From assembly GCA_913061345.1 (NCBI GenBank), contig CAJXTZ010000037.1:1-23641 (forward strand): DNA of 23,641 bases, in the 5' to 3' direction. The notes beneath the pieces were generated by a model that was not told the origin of the DNA, did not search any database, and worked only from the letters and a program-made list of their open reading frames with translations. A program made the translations under genes and the position numbers. Of this stretch, positions 1 through 9,056 are shown piece after piece (the stretch's first letter is position 1; each line of letters starts with the position of its first letter). This DNA is from an uncultured Erythrobacter sp. (lineage in GTDB: Bacteria; Pseudomonadota; Alphaproteobacteria; Sphingomonadales; Sphingomonadaceae).

Positions 1-30
1 AGAGCTCTTTACAGGCAGTGAGGTGTATCG

Positions 31-237
31 GTGAAGAACCGCTTGAAGGATCATCGCGTGGCGCGAGGCTGGAGTCAGGGCGAACTTGCCCGGCGGCTTG
101 GCGTTTCGCGGCAGACCATCAACGCGGTGGAGACTGACAAATACGATCCCTCGCTGCCGCTGGCACTGCGCATGGCAAAGCTATTTGCCGTGAGCGTGCC
201 GGATCTTTTCATCGACGATTGGGAACCCGAGCAATGA
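31..237 (+). CDS. Small XRE-family helix-turn-helix transcriptional regulator
   Basis: This 68-residue protein is almost entirely one Cro/C1-type HTH domain (residues about 4-58). The helix-turn-helix core reads SQGELARRLGVSRQTINAVE, and the C-terminal half carries the usual LALRMAKLFAVSVPDLF segment. It starts at GTG 31, behind a weak AGG-containing ribosome site. Its TGA stop overlaps the ATG of the next gene (ATGA at 234-237), so the two are probably co-translated. Stand-alone XRE proteins of this size usually bind operators as dimers and often control the membrane protein gene beside them. That role is inferred from context. The DNA target is not visible, because only 30 bases lie upstream in the window. 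Confidence 0.9.
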   Translation: MKNRLKDHRVARGWSQGELARRLGVSRQTINAVETDKYDPSLPLALRMAKLFAVSVPDLFIDDWEPEQ

Positions 238-893
238 CGCAGGCATCAAACGGACGGGCGCAGGGCAGCCGCCGATTCAAGAAAACATTGATCGCACTGG
301 CAATTGGCGGTGTGTCCGGCTTTCTTGGCGCAACGCTTGCCCTTCGGTTTCTCGACGCGGATTCCATGCCGGATGTCGGCGCGTCGGTCGAGATCGCTGT
401 GCTGGTCGCCATGCTTTACGTGTTGACGGGTGTTGCAGTGGGTGTGGGGGTGCTTAGCCCGAAGATGGGCGCAAAGTTCCTCAACGTCGAAGATGCGGAG
501 GAACTTCAGGAACAAAGGTCCATGCTCGCCTACTCGACTTTCGGGATGATCGGCGCTGGTGCGGCACTGGGTACAGTTGCGCTTGGCGGAGAGGCTGGCG
601 TCGTCGATCCTGTCTGGGCCCTGGTCATCTTTGCCGTGCTTACTGTACTCGCCGTGTGGCTGTCGCTGAAATCCCTGAAGATACAGGACGAGTTGATGCG
701 CGCGGTTGGACGAGAGACCGGTGCGCTGTCCTTCTACCTGACGGTTGGCATCGGCGGGACATGGGCCTTGCTGGCGCACCTTGGGTTTACCGCCGCGCCG
801 CAGCCGCTCGACTGGCTCACCATGTTCTGGTCGCTGATGCTGGTCGCCTGCTTTATCATAATCGGCAAGCGCGGGATGATGGCGTTGCGCTGA
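234..893 (+). CDS. Six-helix integral membrane protein, function unknown, coupled to XRE regulator
   Basis: The 219-residue product has a short basic N-terminus followed by about six hydrophobic segments. In order these start near ALAIGGVSGFLGATLALRF, VEIAVLVAMLYVLTGVAVG, FGMIGAGAALGTVALGG, WALVIFAVLTVLAVWLSL, SFYLTVGIGGTWALLAHLG and MFWSLMLVACFIIIGK. ATG 234 was chosen over an upstream TTG at 219 because it forms the ATGA overlap with the regulator. Between helices two and three is a short charged loop containing NVEDAEELQEQR. I do not recognise a transporter or enzyme motif. The coupling suggests a membrane partner or target of the XRE protein, as in other small HTH/membrane-protein pairs. 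It is followed directly by a strong terminator. Confidence 0.8.
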   Translation: MTQASNGRAQGSRRFKKTLIALAIGGVSGFLGATLALRFLDADSMPDVGASVEIAVLVAMLYVLTGVAVGVGVLSPKMGAKFLNVEDAEELQEQRSMLAYSTFGMIGAGAALGTVALGGEAGVVDPVWALVIFAVLTVLAVWLSLKSLKIQDELMRAVGRETGALSFYLTVGIGGTWALLAHLGFTAAPQPLDWLTMFWSLMLVACFIIIGKRGMMALR

Positions 894-912
894 TTGTCCG
901 TACTCTCGCAAG

Positions 913-946
913 AAAGGGCCGCCCGGTTTCCCGAGCGGCCCTTTTT
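913..946. terminator. Bidirectional rho-independent terminator between the membrane-protein gene and glnA
   Basis: A ten-base stem, AAAGGGCCGC (913-922) with GCGGCCCTTT (935-944), encloses a short loop and is followed by five Ts on the plus strand. On the minus strand the same hairpin is followed by TTTCTT. It lies between the stops of two convergent transcription units (893 and 969) and can serve both. Confidence 0.9.
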
Positions 947-968
947 CGTGGCGTGATGCCGGTGTGTC

Positions 969-2378
969 TTACGACGAATAGTACATGTCGAATTCAACCG
1001 GGCTGGGCGTGGTTTCGAAGCGCAGAACGTCTTCCCACTTCAGATCCATGTAAGCCTCGAGCTGGTCCTTGGTGAAGACATCGCCCTTCAGCAGGAAGTC
1101 CATGTCATTGCGCAGGGACAACAGGGCTTCGCGCAAGGAACCGCAAACGGTCGGCACGTCAGCCAGTTCGGCAGGCGGCAGGTCGTAAAGGTTCTTGTCC
1201 ATGGCATCACCAGGATGGATCTTGTTCTCGATCCCGTCGAGGCCGGCCATCAGCAGGGCAGCGAACGACAGGTAGGGGTTTGCCAGCGGATCGGGGAAGC
1301 GGAATTCCACACGCTTCGCCTTCTCGCCCGAGCCATAGGGAATGCGGCACGATGCCGAGCGGTTGCGCGCCGAATAGGCAAGCAGCACCGGTGCCTCGAA
1401 ACCCGGAACCAGACGCTTGTAGCTGTTGGTGGTGGGATTGGTGAAGGCATTCAGCGCCTTGGCGTGCTTGATCACGCCGCCGATGTAGTAGAGACAGTTT
1501 TCGGACAATCCGGCGTATTCGTTGCCTGCGAAAGTCGGCTTGCCATCCTTCCAGATCGACATGTGCGTGTGCATGCCGGAACCGTTATCGTCCTTGATCG
1601 GCTTGGGCATGAAGGTGGCCGTTTTGCCGTATGCGTGGGCGACCTGCTGCACGACATACTTGTACACTTGCACGCGGTCGGCGGTTTCCACCAGCGAGCC
1701 GAAGGTAATACCGAGCTCGTGCTGAGCAGCCGCCACTTCGTGATGGTGTTTATCCATGGGTAGGCCCATTTCCATCATGGTGGAGACCATTTCGGCACGG
1801 ATATCCACGGCGGAATCGACTGGTGCGACGGGGAAATAGCCGCCCTTGGCACGCGGGCGATGGCCCATGTTGCCCATTTCCATCTCCACGCCCGAGTTGG
1901 TGGGCAATTCCACGTCGTCGATCTGGAAGCCGGAGCTGGCGTAGCCATCCTCGAAGCGGACATCGTCGAACATGAAGAATTCAGGCTCCGGGCCGACGAA
2001 TATGGTGTCGCCGATGCCGGTGGTTTTCAGATAGGCCTCGGCGCGCTTCGCGGTGGACCGCGGATCGCGCGCGTAGAGTTCGCCGTTGGAAGGCTCCACG
2101 ATATCGCAGTTGATGATCATCATCGGCGTGGCGCTGAACGGATCGATATAGACCGAATCCAGATCGGGCTTCAGGATCATGTCCGATTCGTTGATGGTCT
2201 TCCACCCCTCGATAGAGGAGCCGTCGAACATCATGCCTTCTTCCAGCATGTCTTCATCAACGACGCTGGCGCACATCGAGAGGTGCTGCCACTTGCCCTT
2301 GGGGTCGGTGAAGCGGACGTCGACCCATTCGATCTCCTCGTCCTTGATGCGCTTCACGATATCCTTTGCGTCGGCCAT
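969..2378 (-). CDS. glnA: Type I glutamine synthetase
   Basis: Glutamine synthetase condenses ammonia with glutamate using ATP and is the main cytosolic entry point for nitrogen at low ammonium. The 469-residue length equals that of the enterobacterial GSI-beta enzyme. The N-terminal beta-grasp domain contains [15 protein letters not shown], and [10 protein letters not shown] follows. The active-site segments include [33 protein letters not shown] and NRSASCRIP. Tyr398 in KNLYDLPP is the conserved adenylylation tyrosine, so activity is probably controlled by GlnE. The start has a strong ribosome site (AAGGAAGG) eight bases upstream. It lies 66 bases downstream of glnB on the same strand, so the pair is probably co-transcribed. 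No defect is visible. Confidence 0.98.
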   Translation of the reverse strand: MADAKDIVKRIKDEEIEWVDVRFTDPKGKWQHLSMCASVVDEDMLEEGMMFDGSSIEGWKTINESDMILKPDLDSVYIDPFSATPMMIINCDIVEPSNGELYARDPRSTAKRAEAYLKTTGIGDTIFVGPEPEFFMFDDVRFEDGYASSGFQIDDVELPTNSGVEMEMGNMGHRPRAKGGYFPVAPVDSAVDIRAEMVSTMMEMGLPMDKHHHEVAAAQHELGITFGSLVETADRVQVYKYVVQQVAHAYGKTATFMPKPIKDDNGSGMHTHMSIWKDGKPTFAGNEYAGLSENCLYYIGGVIKHAKALNAFTNPTTNSYKRLVPGFEAPVLLAYSARNRSASCRIPYGSGEKAKRVEFRFPDPLANPYLSFAALLMAGLDGIENKIHPGDAMDKNLYDLPPAELADVPTVCGSLREALLSLRNDMDFLLKGDVFTKDQLEAYMDLKWEDVLRFETTPSPVEFDMYYSS

Positions 2379-2444
2379 TGTAATCCTTCCTTGAATTGAA
2401 CGTATGATTTTTCCGGCGAATTCGCCTGGTTGTTCGAGAGCGCC

Positions 2445-2867
<423 letters not shown>

Positions 2868-3018
2868 GACCGTACGGTTCGGGGGTAGACAATCAAAGGC
2901 CATAGCGAAAGGGCGGATTAGCAACAAACTGGCCAATCCCGCAGGGGCGCGAGTAATCAAATTACCGCATGCAAGGGGCATGATGTGACGCTTTTGCAGG
3001 CAGTAATGCCCAAAAAGC
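2868..3018. other. Non-coding stretch between the glnB promoter region and the insertion element
   Basis: No supportable gene is present. The sequence is the original intergenic DNA between glnB and argC, now cut by the insertion element at about 3018. It holds any upstream activator sites for glnB, but no clear NtrC-type palindrome could be identified by eye. Confidence 0.6.
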
Positions 3019-3042
3019 GGGCATTATATACATGACAAAGCA
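3008..3042 (+). repeat. Left terminal inverted repeat and target duplication of the insertion element
   Basis: The 15-mer GCCCAAAAAGCGGGC (3008-3022) contains the target duplication and the first bases of the element. The inverted repeat proper runs from about 3019 to 3042 and mirrors 5308-5332. Confidence 0.8.
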
Positions 3043-3235
3043 ACGACTCGATGATACAGCGGTCTGCGACAGGCCGACGCAGATTACTGATGCTATGATT
3101 GGCGCAGCGTCCGATGTGTTGCTGGGTTACGCTGGCCCTAGCCTTGAGGACTGCGCTTACGACATTGCTTTGGTAGTGGAGGAGATGCTGGAAGCTTCCG
3201 TGTCCGCTTCCACTCTTCATAATTCAAAGCCCTGA
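3032..3235 (+). CDS. Possible small passenger protein beginning in the left inverted repeat
   Basis: This 67-residue frame starts at an ATG inside the left terminal repeat. It contains a plausible helical core, TDAMIGAASDVLLGYAGP followed by LEDCAYDIALVVEEMLEA. The pattern is reminiscent of small phage-type proteins with an AMIxAA start and a MLEA end, but I cannot name a family. Its last 98 bases overlap the convergent HEPN-like gene, and no good ribosome site precedes the ATG. It could be a chance frame or a remnant. Confidence 0.35.
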   Translation: MTKQRLDDTAVCDRPTQITDAMIGAASDVLLGYAGPSLEDCAYDIALVVEEMLEASVSASTLHNSKP

Positions 3236-3725
3236 TCTCGATTGCATATCTCACTTCGACCATATCTTTTGAGAGTTCAAATAAGTCACGTACGCTTCGT
3301 TGGACATTCACAGGGGCTGATAGCGTTTTTGGTTCGCGCGGGCGGGTTTTTCTTAATGTCGATCGAAAGTCGGTCTGCGCAGCAGGATTATCCCAATGGT
3401 CGTGAATGATTCGATTGCGTGGCTTCATGATATGGGTTTTGGTGAAGTTGAAGAGCAGTTCAAGGTCGTTGAAAAATTCGTCATTTGGTTTGTCTAGGAT
3501 CACAAGTTTCGAAATGAGATCTAGCCTGTTCCCTATGTGCATGCCTGTGGCGTCTACAATCGACCTTCTCTCGTCTTCGGAGCAGCCAAGCGCCATCTCG
3601 ACGAAATTGTTGATGATCATTTCAAGCGTAGCGAATTGCATGCAAACATAACCCACGGCGGTGGCTTGGCGCTCGAATCCAGGCCACCAAACGTCTTTAG
3701 GTAAAGTTTTAGGGTAAGACGACAT
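3138..3725 (-). CDS. HEPN-like protein carried by the insertion element
   Basis: The 195-residue product looks all-helical. An N-terminal helix pair contains VCMQFATLEMIINNFVEMAL, then NRLDLISKLVIL, then a segment with KPRNRIIHDHW. The RNRIIH at residues 103-108 fits the R-x4-H motif of HEPN domains, many of which are RNases or partners of nucleotidyltransferases. The C-terminus is proline- and arginine-rich (PASPPLPKQCRKRSPQ). ATG 3725 was chosen; an in-frame GTG lies nine bases upstream. Base composition is clearly lower in GC than the flanking core genes, consistent with transfer with the element. HEPN membership rests on one motif plus the helical pattern, so RNase activity is a hypothesis. 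A structural, non-catalytic HEPN-like role is possible. Confidence 0.65.
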   Translation of the reverse strand: MSSYPKTLPKDVWWPGFERQATAVGYVCMQFATLEMIINNFVEMALGCSEDERRSIVDATGMHIGNRLDLISKLVILDKPNDEFFNDLELLFNFTKTHIMKPRNRIIHDHWDNPAAQTDFRSTLRKTRPREPKTLSAPVNVQRSVRDLFELSKDMVEVRYAIEIRALNYEEWKRTRKLPASPPLPKQCRKRSPQG

Positions 3726-3846
3726 GACAGACACCGATCAAGACAAAGAGGATGAGGTTCTCAAGCGGCTTTTGAAAACACCGCCAACGAAGAATGAGCC
3801 TAAGAAAAAAGAGGCGGAGCCGAAGCCCCGCCACTCCAAAGGTTAG
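3724..3846 (+). CDS. Small highly charged protein divergent from the HEPN-like gene
   Basis: This 40-residue frame begins with an acidic stretch (TDTDQDKEDEVLKRLL) and ends with a lysine/proline-rich tail (KTPPTKNEPKKKEAEPKP). Its ATG shares the palindromic CATG at 3723-3726 with the HEPN-like gene on the other strand, so the two start back to back with no room for separate leaders. Its stop overlaps the stop of the small HTH gene at 3843. It contains no recognisable fold. The order acidic head, LKRLL, TPP and basic tail looks like a genuine small protein rather than a random frame. A partner role for the HEPN-like protein is speculative. Confidence 0.5.
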   Translation: MTDTDQDKEDEVLKRLLKTPPTKNEPKKKEAEPKPRHSKG

Positions 3847-4034
3847 GCTGCGCGCCTGATGCCCGTGATGTGGGTGCCGCGCAGTCCAGTGTTGATTTCG
3901 GAAACGCGACCTGGGTGGATGCCCAAGTCTGCCGCAATGTCCATCCCAAGGTCGCCTGCTTGCAGGCGGCCCCAGATATAACGGTAAGTTTCGTCAGTCA
4001 TCGGCGCTCGTTCGCGCCCGTTACGATAAGCCAT
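3843..4034 (-). CDS. Small HTH-like passenger protein
   Basis: The 63-residue protein starts MAYRNGRERAPMTDETYR and contains a probable helix-turn-helix (MDIAADLGIHPGRVSEINTG, residues about 32-51). ATG 4034 was chosen because AAGGAA lies eight to ten bases upstream; the frame can be extended to 4079. It ends convergently, overlapping the 40-residue gene by four bases. It lies inside the insertion element, between the HEPN-like gene and the transposase. A DNA-binding role is inferred from the HTH pattern only. Confidence 0.6.
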   Translation of the reverse strand: MAYRNGRERAPMTDETYRYIWGRLQAGDLGMDIAADLGIHPGRVSEINTGLRGTHITGIRRAA

Positions 4035-4314
4035 GTATCGTTCCTTTCTTGGCTCCGTCTGGAAGCTTGACTGGAACAAACAATGAGTCCATCAGACCCG
4101 TGTCAGGTCGTTCCAGCCCCGCGCTTCCAGAACAAGTTTCGCGCGAGGCTATCCTGATCTGAAGGTCCGCTGCTGTAACAGCGGGCCTTCGTCATTTCAG
4201 GAAAGTCATATTTCAGGAATCCACGCGGAGCCGCGATTCGCAAGGGCTGAAGGGCTTTATCCCCCGTTCCAGCGTTTGCGTTTCGTTCCGATGCGCTTGG
4301 AAGGCTTCAGCTTC
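4035..4314. other. Gap inside the insertion element with a strong hairpin
   Basis: No supportable gene. A 12-base stem is formed by GAAGGTCCGCTG (4161-4172) and CAGCGGGCCTTC (4179-4190), with one T-G apposition and a six-base loop. It separates the transposase remnant from the small HTH gene. It has only a weak T-run (GTCATTT) on the plus side, so terminator function is possible but not certain. Confidence 0.6.
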
Positions 4315-5284
4315 TTAGGCTGCGCCTTCAGCAGTCCGCCGATAGGTGAGGCGTTTGCCGATTGCACCAAGCAGGTTGGCATCTGAACGGGTGAAGTCGT
4401 CCAGTTTGCGAGTGTTGTAGCGGAAGTCGAACTCGCTGGTGTAGCGGTGCAGGTGGGCTTCGCTGACATGGTGATACACGCCAATGATGCCGCGCTTCAG
4501 GATGGAGAAAAAGCCTTCGACGGTGTTGGTGTGAATCGAGCCGCGCACATATTCGCGCTTGGCATGGTTGGTCACACTATGCTTGCCGAACTCTTTGCCT
4601 ACCGCTTTGTAGCCTTTGTGTTCGTGTCATGAGATAGGAATAACGGTCAACATTGGTGACAAGCGCGGTGCGCAGGGATTCGCCAGTTACACGGGCAACG
4701 TGGAACGAACGGACCTTACCGCCGCGCTCGACTAGGGAGACAACAGGCTGCTTGCCATCAAAGGTGCTGCGGCGCTTTTCAGCAAAGCGGCGTTGCTGCT
4801 TGGCATTACGGTTCTTGGTCTTGCCGCCAACATAGGTTTCATCGGCTTCAACGAACTTGCCGAAGCCGCCAATGGGAGTGTCGTCAACGTCCTTCATGGC
4901 TTCACGGATGCGATGCATCATGAACCATGCAGTCTTGTAGCTGACACCGATGTTGCGGGCGATCTGGTGGGCACTGGTGCCCTTCTTGGAAGAACACAAA
5001 ACGTGGTTCACGTAGAGCCACTTGTTAAGCGGCACCTTGGAGGATTCGAATACGGTGCCAACCGTCACAGTGTATTGCTTGCGACAGGCATTGCACTGGA
5101 CAACGCCATGACGAAGCTTGCCTTCGGGGTGAGCCTTGGTCTTGCGGCCACGCTGCGCAGGTAGGCGCTTCTGGCCTTCTCCGCTCTCACAGTGAGGGCA
5201 CACCGGGCCGTTCGGCCAGTGAAGCTCCTCAAGGTACTCACGGGCTGCGTTTTCGTCGGTGAAGCGAGGCTCGAAAATGTTCAT
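4315..5284 (-). pseudogene. IS1595-family (ISXO2-like) transposase, interrupted by a frameshift
   Basis: The N-terminal part (4577-5284) has the family's zinc ribbon, CPHC then CNAC, followed by the HTH region (SAHQIARNIGVSYKTAWFMM) and the first catalytic Asp in VEADETYVGGK. The C-terminal part, in another frame, contains NHAKREYVRGSIHTNTVEGF and FDFRYNTRK, which are typical of the DDE domain end. The frames separate near 4624-4627: after LMT the sequence would continue as (D)EHKGYKAVGKEFGKHSVTN if two bases (GA) were restored. The lost codon is the second catalytic Asp. ATG 5284 was chosen, with AGGG upstream. No slippery sequence suggests programmed frameshifting, so it is probably inactive. 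Confidence 0.85.
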
Positions 5285-5307
5285 GCACACACCCTAGCTG
5301 AAAGGGG

Positions 5308-5343
5308 TGCTTTGTCAAGTATACAATCGCCCAAAAAGCGGGC
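5308..5343 (-). repeat. Right terminal inverted repeat and target duplication of the insertion element
   Basis: The inverted repeat is 5308-5332. The adjoining GCCCAAAAAGCGGGC (5329-5343) is identical, in the same orientation, to the 15-mer at 3008-3022. This fits a 7-8 bp target duplication embedded in element tips that themselves begin GGGC. Confidence 0.8.
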
Positions 5344-5348
5344 AGGTA

Positions 5349-6296
5349 TTACAGGTAGAGCCCGGCCATGGGATCGCATCCTGCCATCAGGTTAAGTGAT
5401 TGCACGGCAGCGCCGCTGGCGCCCTTGCCCAGATTATCAAGCACCGCCATCATCCGGGCGGTTTCGCCCTCGGCATCGGCGAATACGTAAAGATCCAGCC
5501 GGTCGGAAGGGGCAGCCTGCTTGAGCAGCAGGATTTCGCCGACGTTCTCGTCCTCGTCATGAACGGTGACGAGCGGGGCGTTCTCGTAATAGCGCGCCAG
5601 TTCCTCGCGCAGGTCTTTGGCAGGAGATGCGTTGCGCATGGCAAGGATTGGCAGCGGTACCTCCACCACCATGCCGCGAAAGCCGGGCACCACGGCGGGG
5701 GAGAAGACCGGCGCATTTTCCAGTCCGGCCTTGCGCTGCATTTCGTCCAGGTGCTTGTGATCCATCGACAAACCGTAGGCGCGATAGGCAATATTGCTGC
5801 CACCACCGTCACCGGTATCCTCAAAACGCTGGATCAGGCTCTTCCCGCCGCCCGAATAGCCGGAGACGGCATTCACCGTGTAGGGCCAGTCGCGCGGCAG
5901 CAGTTTGGCGCGCACGAGCGGCGCGACAAGAGCCAGGAAGCCTGTAGGATAGCATCCGGGGTTGGACACGCGGTTGGCGCCTGCAACCACATTCGGGCCG
6001 ACCAGTTCGGGAAAACCGTAGATCCAGCCACGTTCCGTGCGGTGGGCGGTGGAGGCATCGATTACCCGCGTACCGCTTTCCTCGTCGATCATGGCAACAG
6101 CTTCGCGCGCAGCATCGTCCGGCAGACAGAGGATCGCGAAATCGGCAAAGTTAAGGGCTGAACGGCGGCAATCGTCGTCCTTGCGTTCGGCATCGTTGAG
6201 GCGAACCAGTTCGAACTCGTCGCGCGCTTCCAACCGATCGGCAATTTCCAGACCGGTGGTACCTGCTGCGCCATCGATGAAGACAGTGTGCGCCAT
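5349..6296 (-). CDS. argC: N-acetyl-gamma-glutamyl-phosphate reductase, short (type 2) form
   Basis: ArgC reduces N-acetylglutamyl phosphate to the semialdehyde with NADPH, the third step of arginine synthesis, in the cytosol. The product is 315 residues, matching the short type-2 class. The N-terminal nucleotide-binding segment is VFIDGAAGTTGLEIADRL. The catalytic cysteine is Cys115 in SNPGCYPTGF. The C-terminal domain includes SGYSGGGKS and VVPGFRGMVVEVPLP. ATG 6296 was chosen over the longer frame to 6377, because GGAGG lies six bases upstream and the family begins exactly there. It starts two bases after the stop of the SH3-domain gene, as part of an apparent pepA-SH3-argC operon. The insertion element lies only about 16 bases past its stop and may have removed or altered its original terminator. 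Confidence 0.96.
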   Translation of the reverse strand: MAHTVFIDGAAGTTGLEIADRLEARDEFELVRLNDAERKDDDCRRSALNFADFAILCLPDDAAREAVAMIDEESGTRVIDASTAHRTERGWIYGFPELVGPNVVAGANRVSNPGCYPTGFLALVAPLVRAKLLPRDWPYTVNAVSGYSGGGKSLIQRFEDTGDGGGSNIAYRAYGLSMDHKHLDEMQRKAGLENAPVFSPAVVPGFRGMVVEVPLPILAMRNASPAKDLREELARYYENAPLVTVHDEDENVGEILLLKQAAPSDRLDLYVFADAEGETARMMAVLDNLGKGASGAAVQSLNLMAGCDPMAGLYL

Positions 6297-6298
6297 GA

Positions 6299-6673
6299 TC
6301 AGCCTCCAAGAACCTCCAACCGGTCCAGCCGCACATAGCCGACAGGACCATCCAGCGAAAGACAGCCCCAGGCCCATTCGCGGCTTACGTCCAGCACTTC
6401 GAAACTGTCGCCCTCCAGCAAGGTGCAGATTTCCTCCGACGTATCGTTGGAATCGGCATAGAGAGGCGCGCCGCCAGGCAATACGCCGCGCGGCTGGGGC
6501 ACGGCGTAATGTGGAACGAAGTGTTTGCCTGCCAGGCCGATATGCGCAAGGTCGCCGCGGATCGGTTCCGTGCGAGAATTCGGGCGCGCGACAGGTCCTG
6601 CCAGTACGTATGGTCCTTGCCCGGCCACTGCCGTCACTTTCTTGTCATCCTGGCTCAAGCGCCGCTCACCCAT
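6299..6673 (-). CDS. Stand-alone bacterial SH3-domain protein (like the N-terminus of NlpC/P60 peptidases)
   Basis: The 124-residue protein contains GPYVLAGPVARPNSRTEPIR, GDLAHIGLAGKHFVPHYAVP, and an SH3-like core LEGDSFEVLDVSREWAWGCL with GPVGYVRLDRLEVL. From memory, this resembles the N-terminal segment of sphingomonad C40 (NlpC/P60) cell-wall peptidases. Here it ends right after the first SH3 unit, with no Cys-His peptidase domain. It has no signal peptide. The ribosome site is weak. It is the middle gene of a minus-strand cluster with a leucyl aminopeptidase upstream and argC downstream. It may bind peptidoglycan fragments, or be the remains of a longer peptidase. No peptidase fragment was seen downstream, because argC begins at once. 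Confidence 0.75.
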   Translation of the reverse strand: MGERRLSQDDKKVTAVAGQGPYVLAGPVARPNSRTEPIRGDLAHIGLAGKHFVPHYAVPQPRGVLPGGAPLYADSNDTSEEICTLLEGDSFEVLDVSREWAWGCLSLDGPVGYVRLDRLEVLGG

Positions 6674-6749
6674 TGGTTGTGGCCGCGGGTATGCCCCATG
6701 CGGAAACTGCGCGCTTAGACGTGCATGACGATGGCTGCAACCTCATGGC

Positions 6750-8132
<1,383 letters not shown>

Positions 8133-8181
8133 GGAATTCCGCTTGCCGTTTTCGTTGCCGTTTGGGAAGGCTTACCCCGTG

Positions 8182-9012
8182 ATGATCCGACGATTTACTT
8201 TCCTGACGGTTCCGGCCTTGCTGGCGGCCTGCGTTCCTGCGGACGACGCGGACGAGCCCGTGGCCAATGGTACACCCGATACGCCGGTTCCGCCCGACGT
8301 GCCCGGCGCAGAGCAGACACCCGCGCCGCTGGGAGGAGCCCGGCAAGTGGCCGAGCGGACGGATCTGTTCCTGTTCGAATATTCCTATCCGCAAGCCGCG
8401 GGCGAGACTGAAGGGTTGGCCCAGTGGCTGGACCGGCGACTTGAACGCAAGCGCAACGCGTTGGCAGAGCGGGCGGAAGAAGGACGCAGCGAAGCGCGCG
8501 ATAACGGTTTTCCGTTCAACAGCTATTCCAGCGAAACCGCGTGGGAAGTGGTGGCGGACCTGCCCGGCTGGCTCAGTCTGTCGGCCGATCTCTCCAGCTA
8601 TTCGGGTGGCGCGCACCCCAACTATGGCTTCGATACCATCGTTTGGAACAAGCAGGAAGCGACGGCGATGGAGCCGATTGCGTTCTTCACTTCCCCGCAG
8701 GCGTTGGATGAAGCACTTGGCCCGCAACTGTGCGAGGCGTTGAACGCCCAGCGGGCGGAGCGGCGTGGACAGCCGGTGGAGGAGGAAGAGGAGGAGGGCG
8801 AAGATCCGTTCGAGGCGTGCGTGAAACCGGATGAGACCAATGTGCTGCTAGGCTCTACCAATGGTGAAACCTTCAACCGCATCGGCATTCAGATCGCGCC
8901 CTATATCGCCGGCCCCTACGCCGAAGGCAGCTACGAGTTTACTTTTCCGATTACACCCGAGTTGCTGGACGTGGTGCGCGAAGACTATCGGACAGCATTC
9001 GCCGCCGACTGA
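8182..9012 (+). CDS. Lipoprotein with DUF3298/DUF4163-like (PdaC/RsiV-type) domain
   Basis: The 276-residue product begins with a lipoprotein signal, MIRRFTFLTVPALLAAC, with the lipobox cysteine at residue 17, followed by a Pro/Thr-rich linker. The folded part contains LFLFEYSYPQAAG, LSLSADLSSYSGGAHPNYGF and VVREDYRTAF. The SGGAHPNYG motif with its following aromatic strand is typical of the DUF3298 region found in anti-sigma factor RsiV and polysaccharide deacetylases. A strongly acidic insert (EEEEEEGEDPFEAC) lies about two thirds along. ATG 8182 was chosen; GTG 8179, better spaced from GGAAGG, is an equally possible start. It is probably anchored in the cell envelope. No catalytic domain is seen, and its role is unknown. 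Confidence 0.85.
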   Translation: MIRRFTFLTVPALLAACVPADDADEPVANGTPDTPVPPDVPGAEQTPAPLGGARQVAERTDLFLFEYSYPQAAGETEGLAQWLDRRLERKRNALAERAEEGRSEARDNGFPFNSYSSETAWEVVADLPGWLSLSADLSSYSGGAHPNYGFDTIVWNKQEATAMEPIAFFTSPQALDEALGPQLCEALNAQRAERRGQPVEEEEEEGEDPFEACVKPDETNVLLGSTNGETFNRIGIQIAPYIAGPYAEGSYEFTFPITPELLDVVREDYRTAFAAD

Positions 9013-9056
9013 CACGGCCTCTCGCATTCTGGCGACAAAGGCCCTAAGTGGGGCTT

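Larger units (their letters stand above)
3019..5332 (-). mobile_element. IS1595-family insertion element (ISXO2-like transposase) with passenger genes, transposase frameshifted
   Basis: The ends are near-perfect inverted repeats. The left end begins GGGCATTATATACATGAC (3019 onward). The right end, read inward on the minus strand from 5332, begins GGGCGATTGTATACTTGAC. Both continue to AAAGCA, giving about 22 of 25 positions matching with one gap. The 7-mer AAAAAGC flanks both ends (3012-3018 and 5333-5339). An 8-bp duplication (AAAAAGCG or CAAAAAGC) is also possible, because the element tips share Gs with the target. Eight-base A/T-rich duplications are typical of the IS1595 family. Only the last kilobase encodes transposase. 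The other 1.3 kb carries a HEPN-like gene and small ORFs, making this a passenger-carrying element. The transposase frameshift suggests it no longer moves by itself. Confidence 0.85.

Noticed and set aside
246..911. A minus-strand frame opposite the membrane protein
   Set aside because: It is rich in His/Gln/Arg as expected for a shadow, and the plus-strand protein has clear helices and a coupled start.
4620..4635. Programmed ribosomal frameshift in the transposase
   Set aside because: There is no slippery heptamer, and the shift deletes a catalytic Asp codon.
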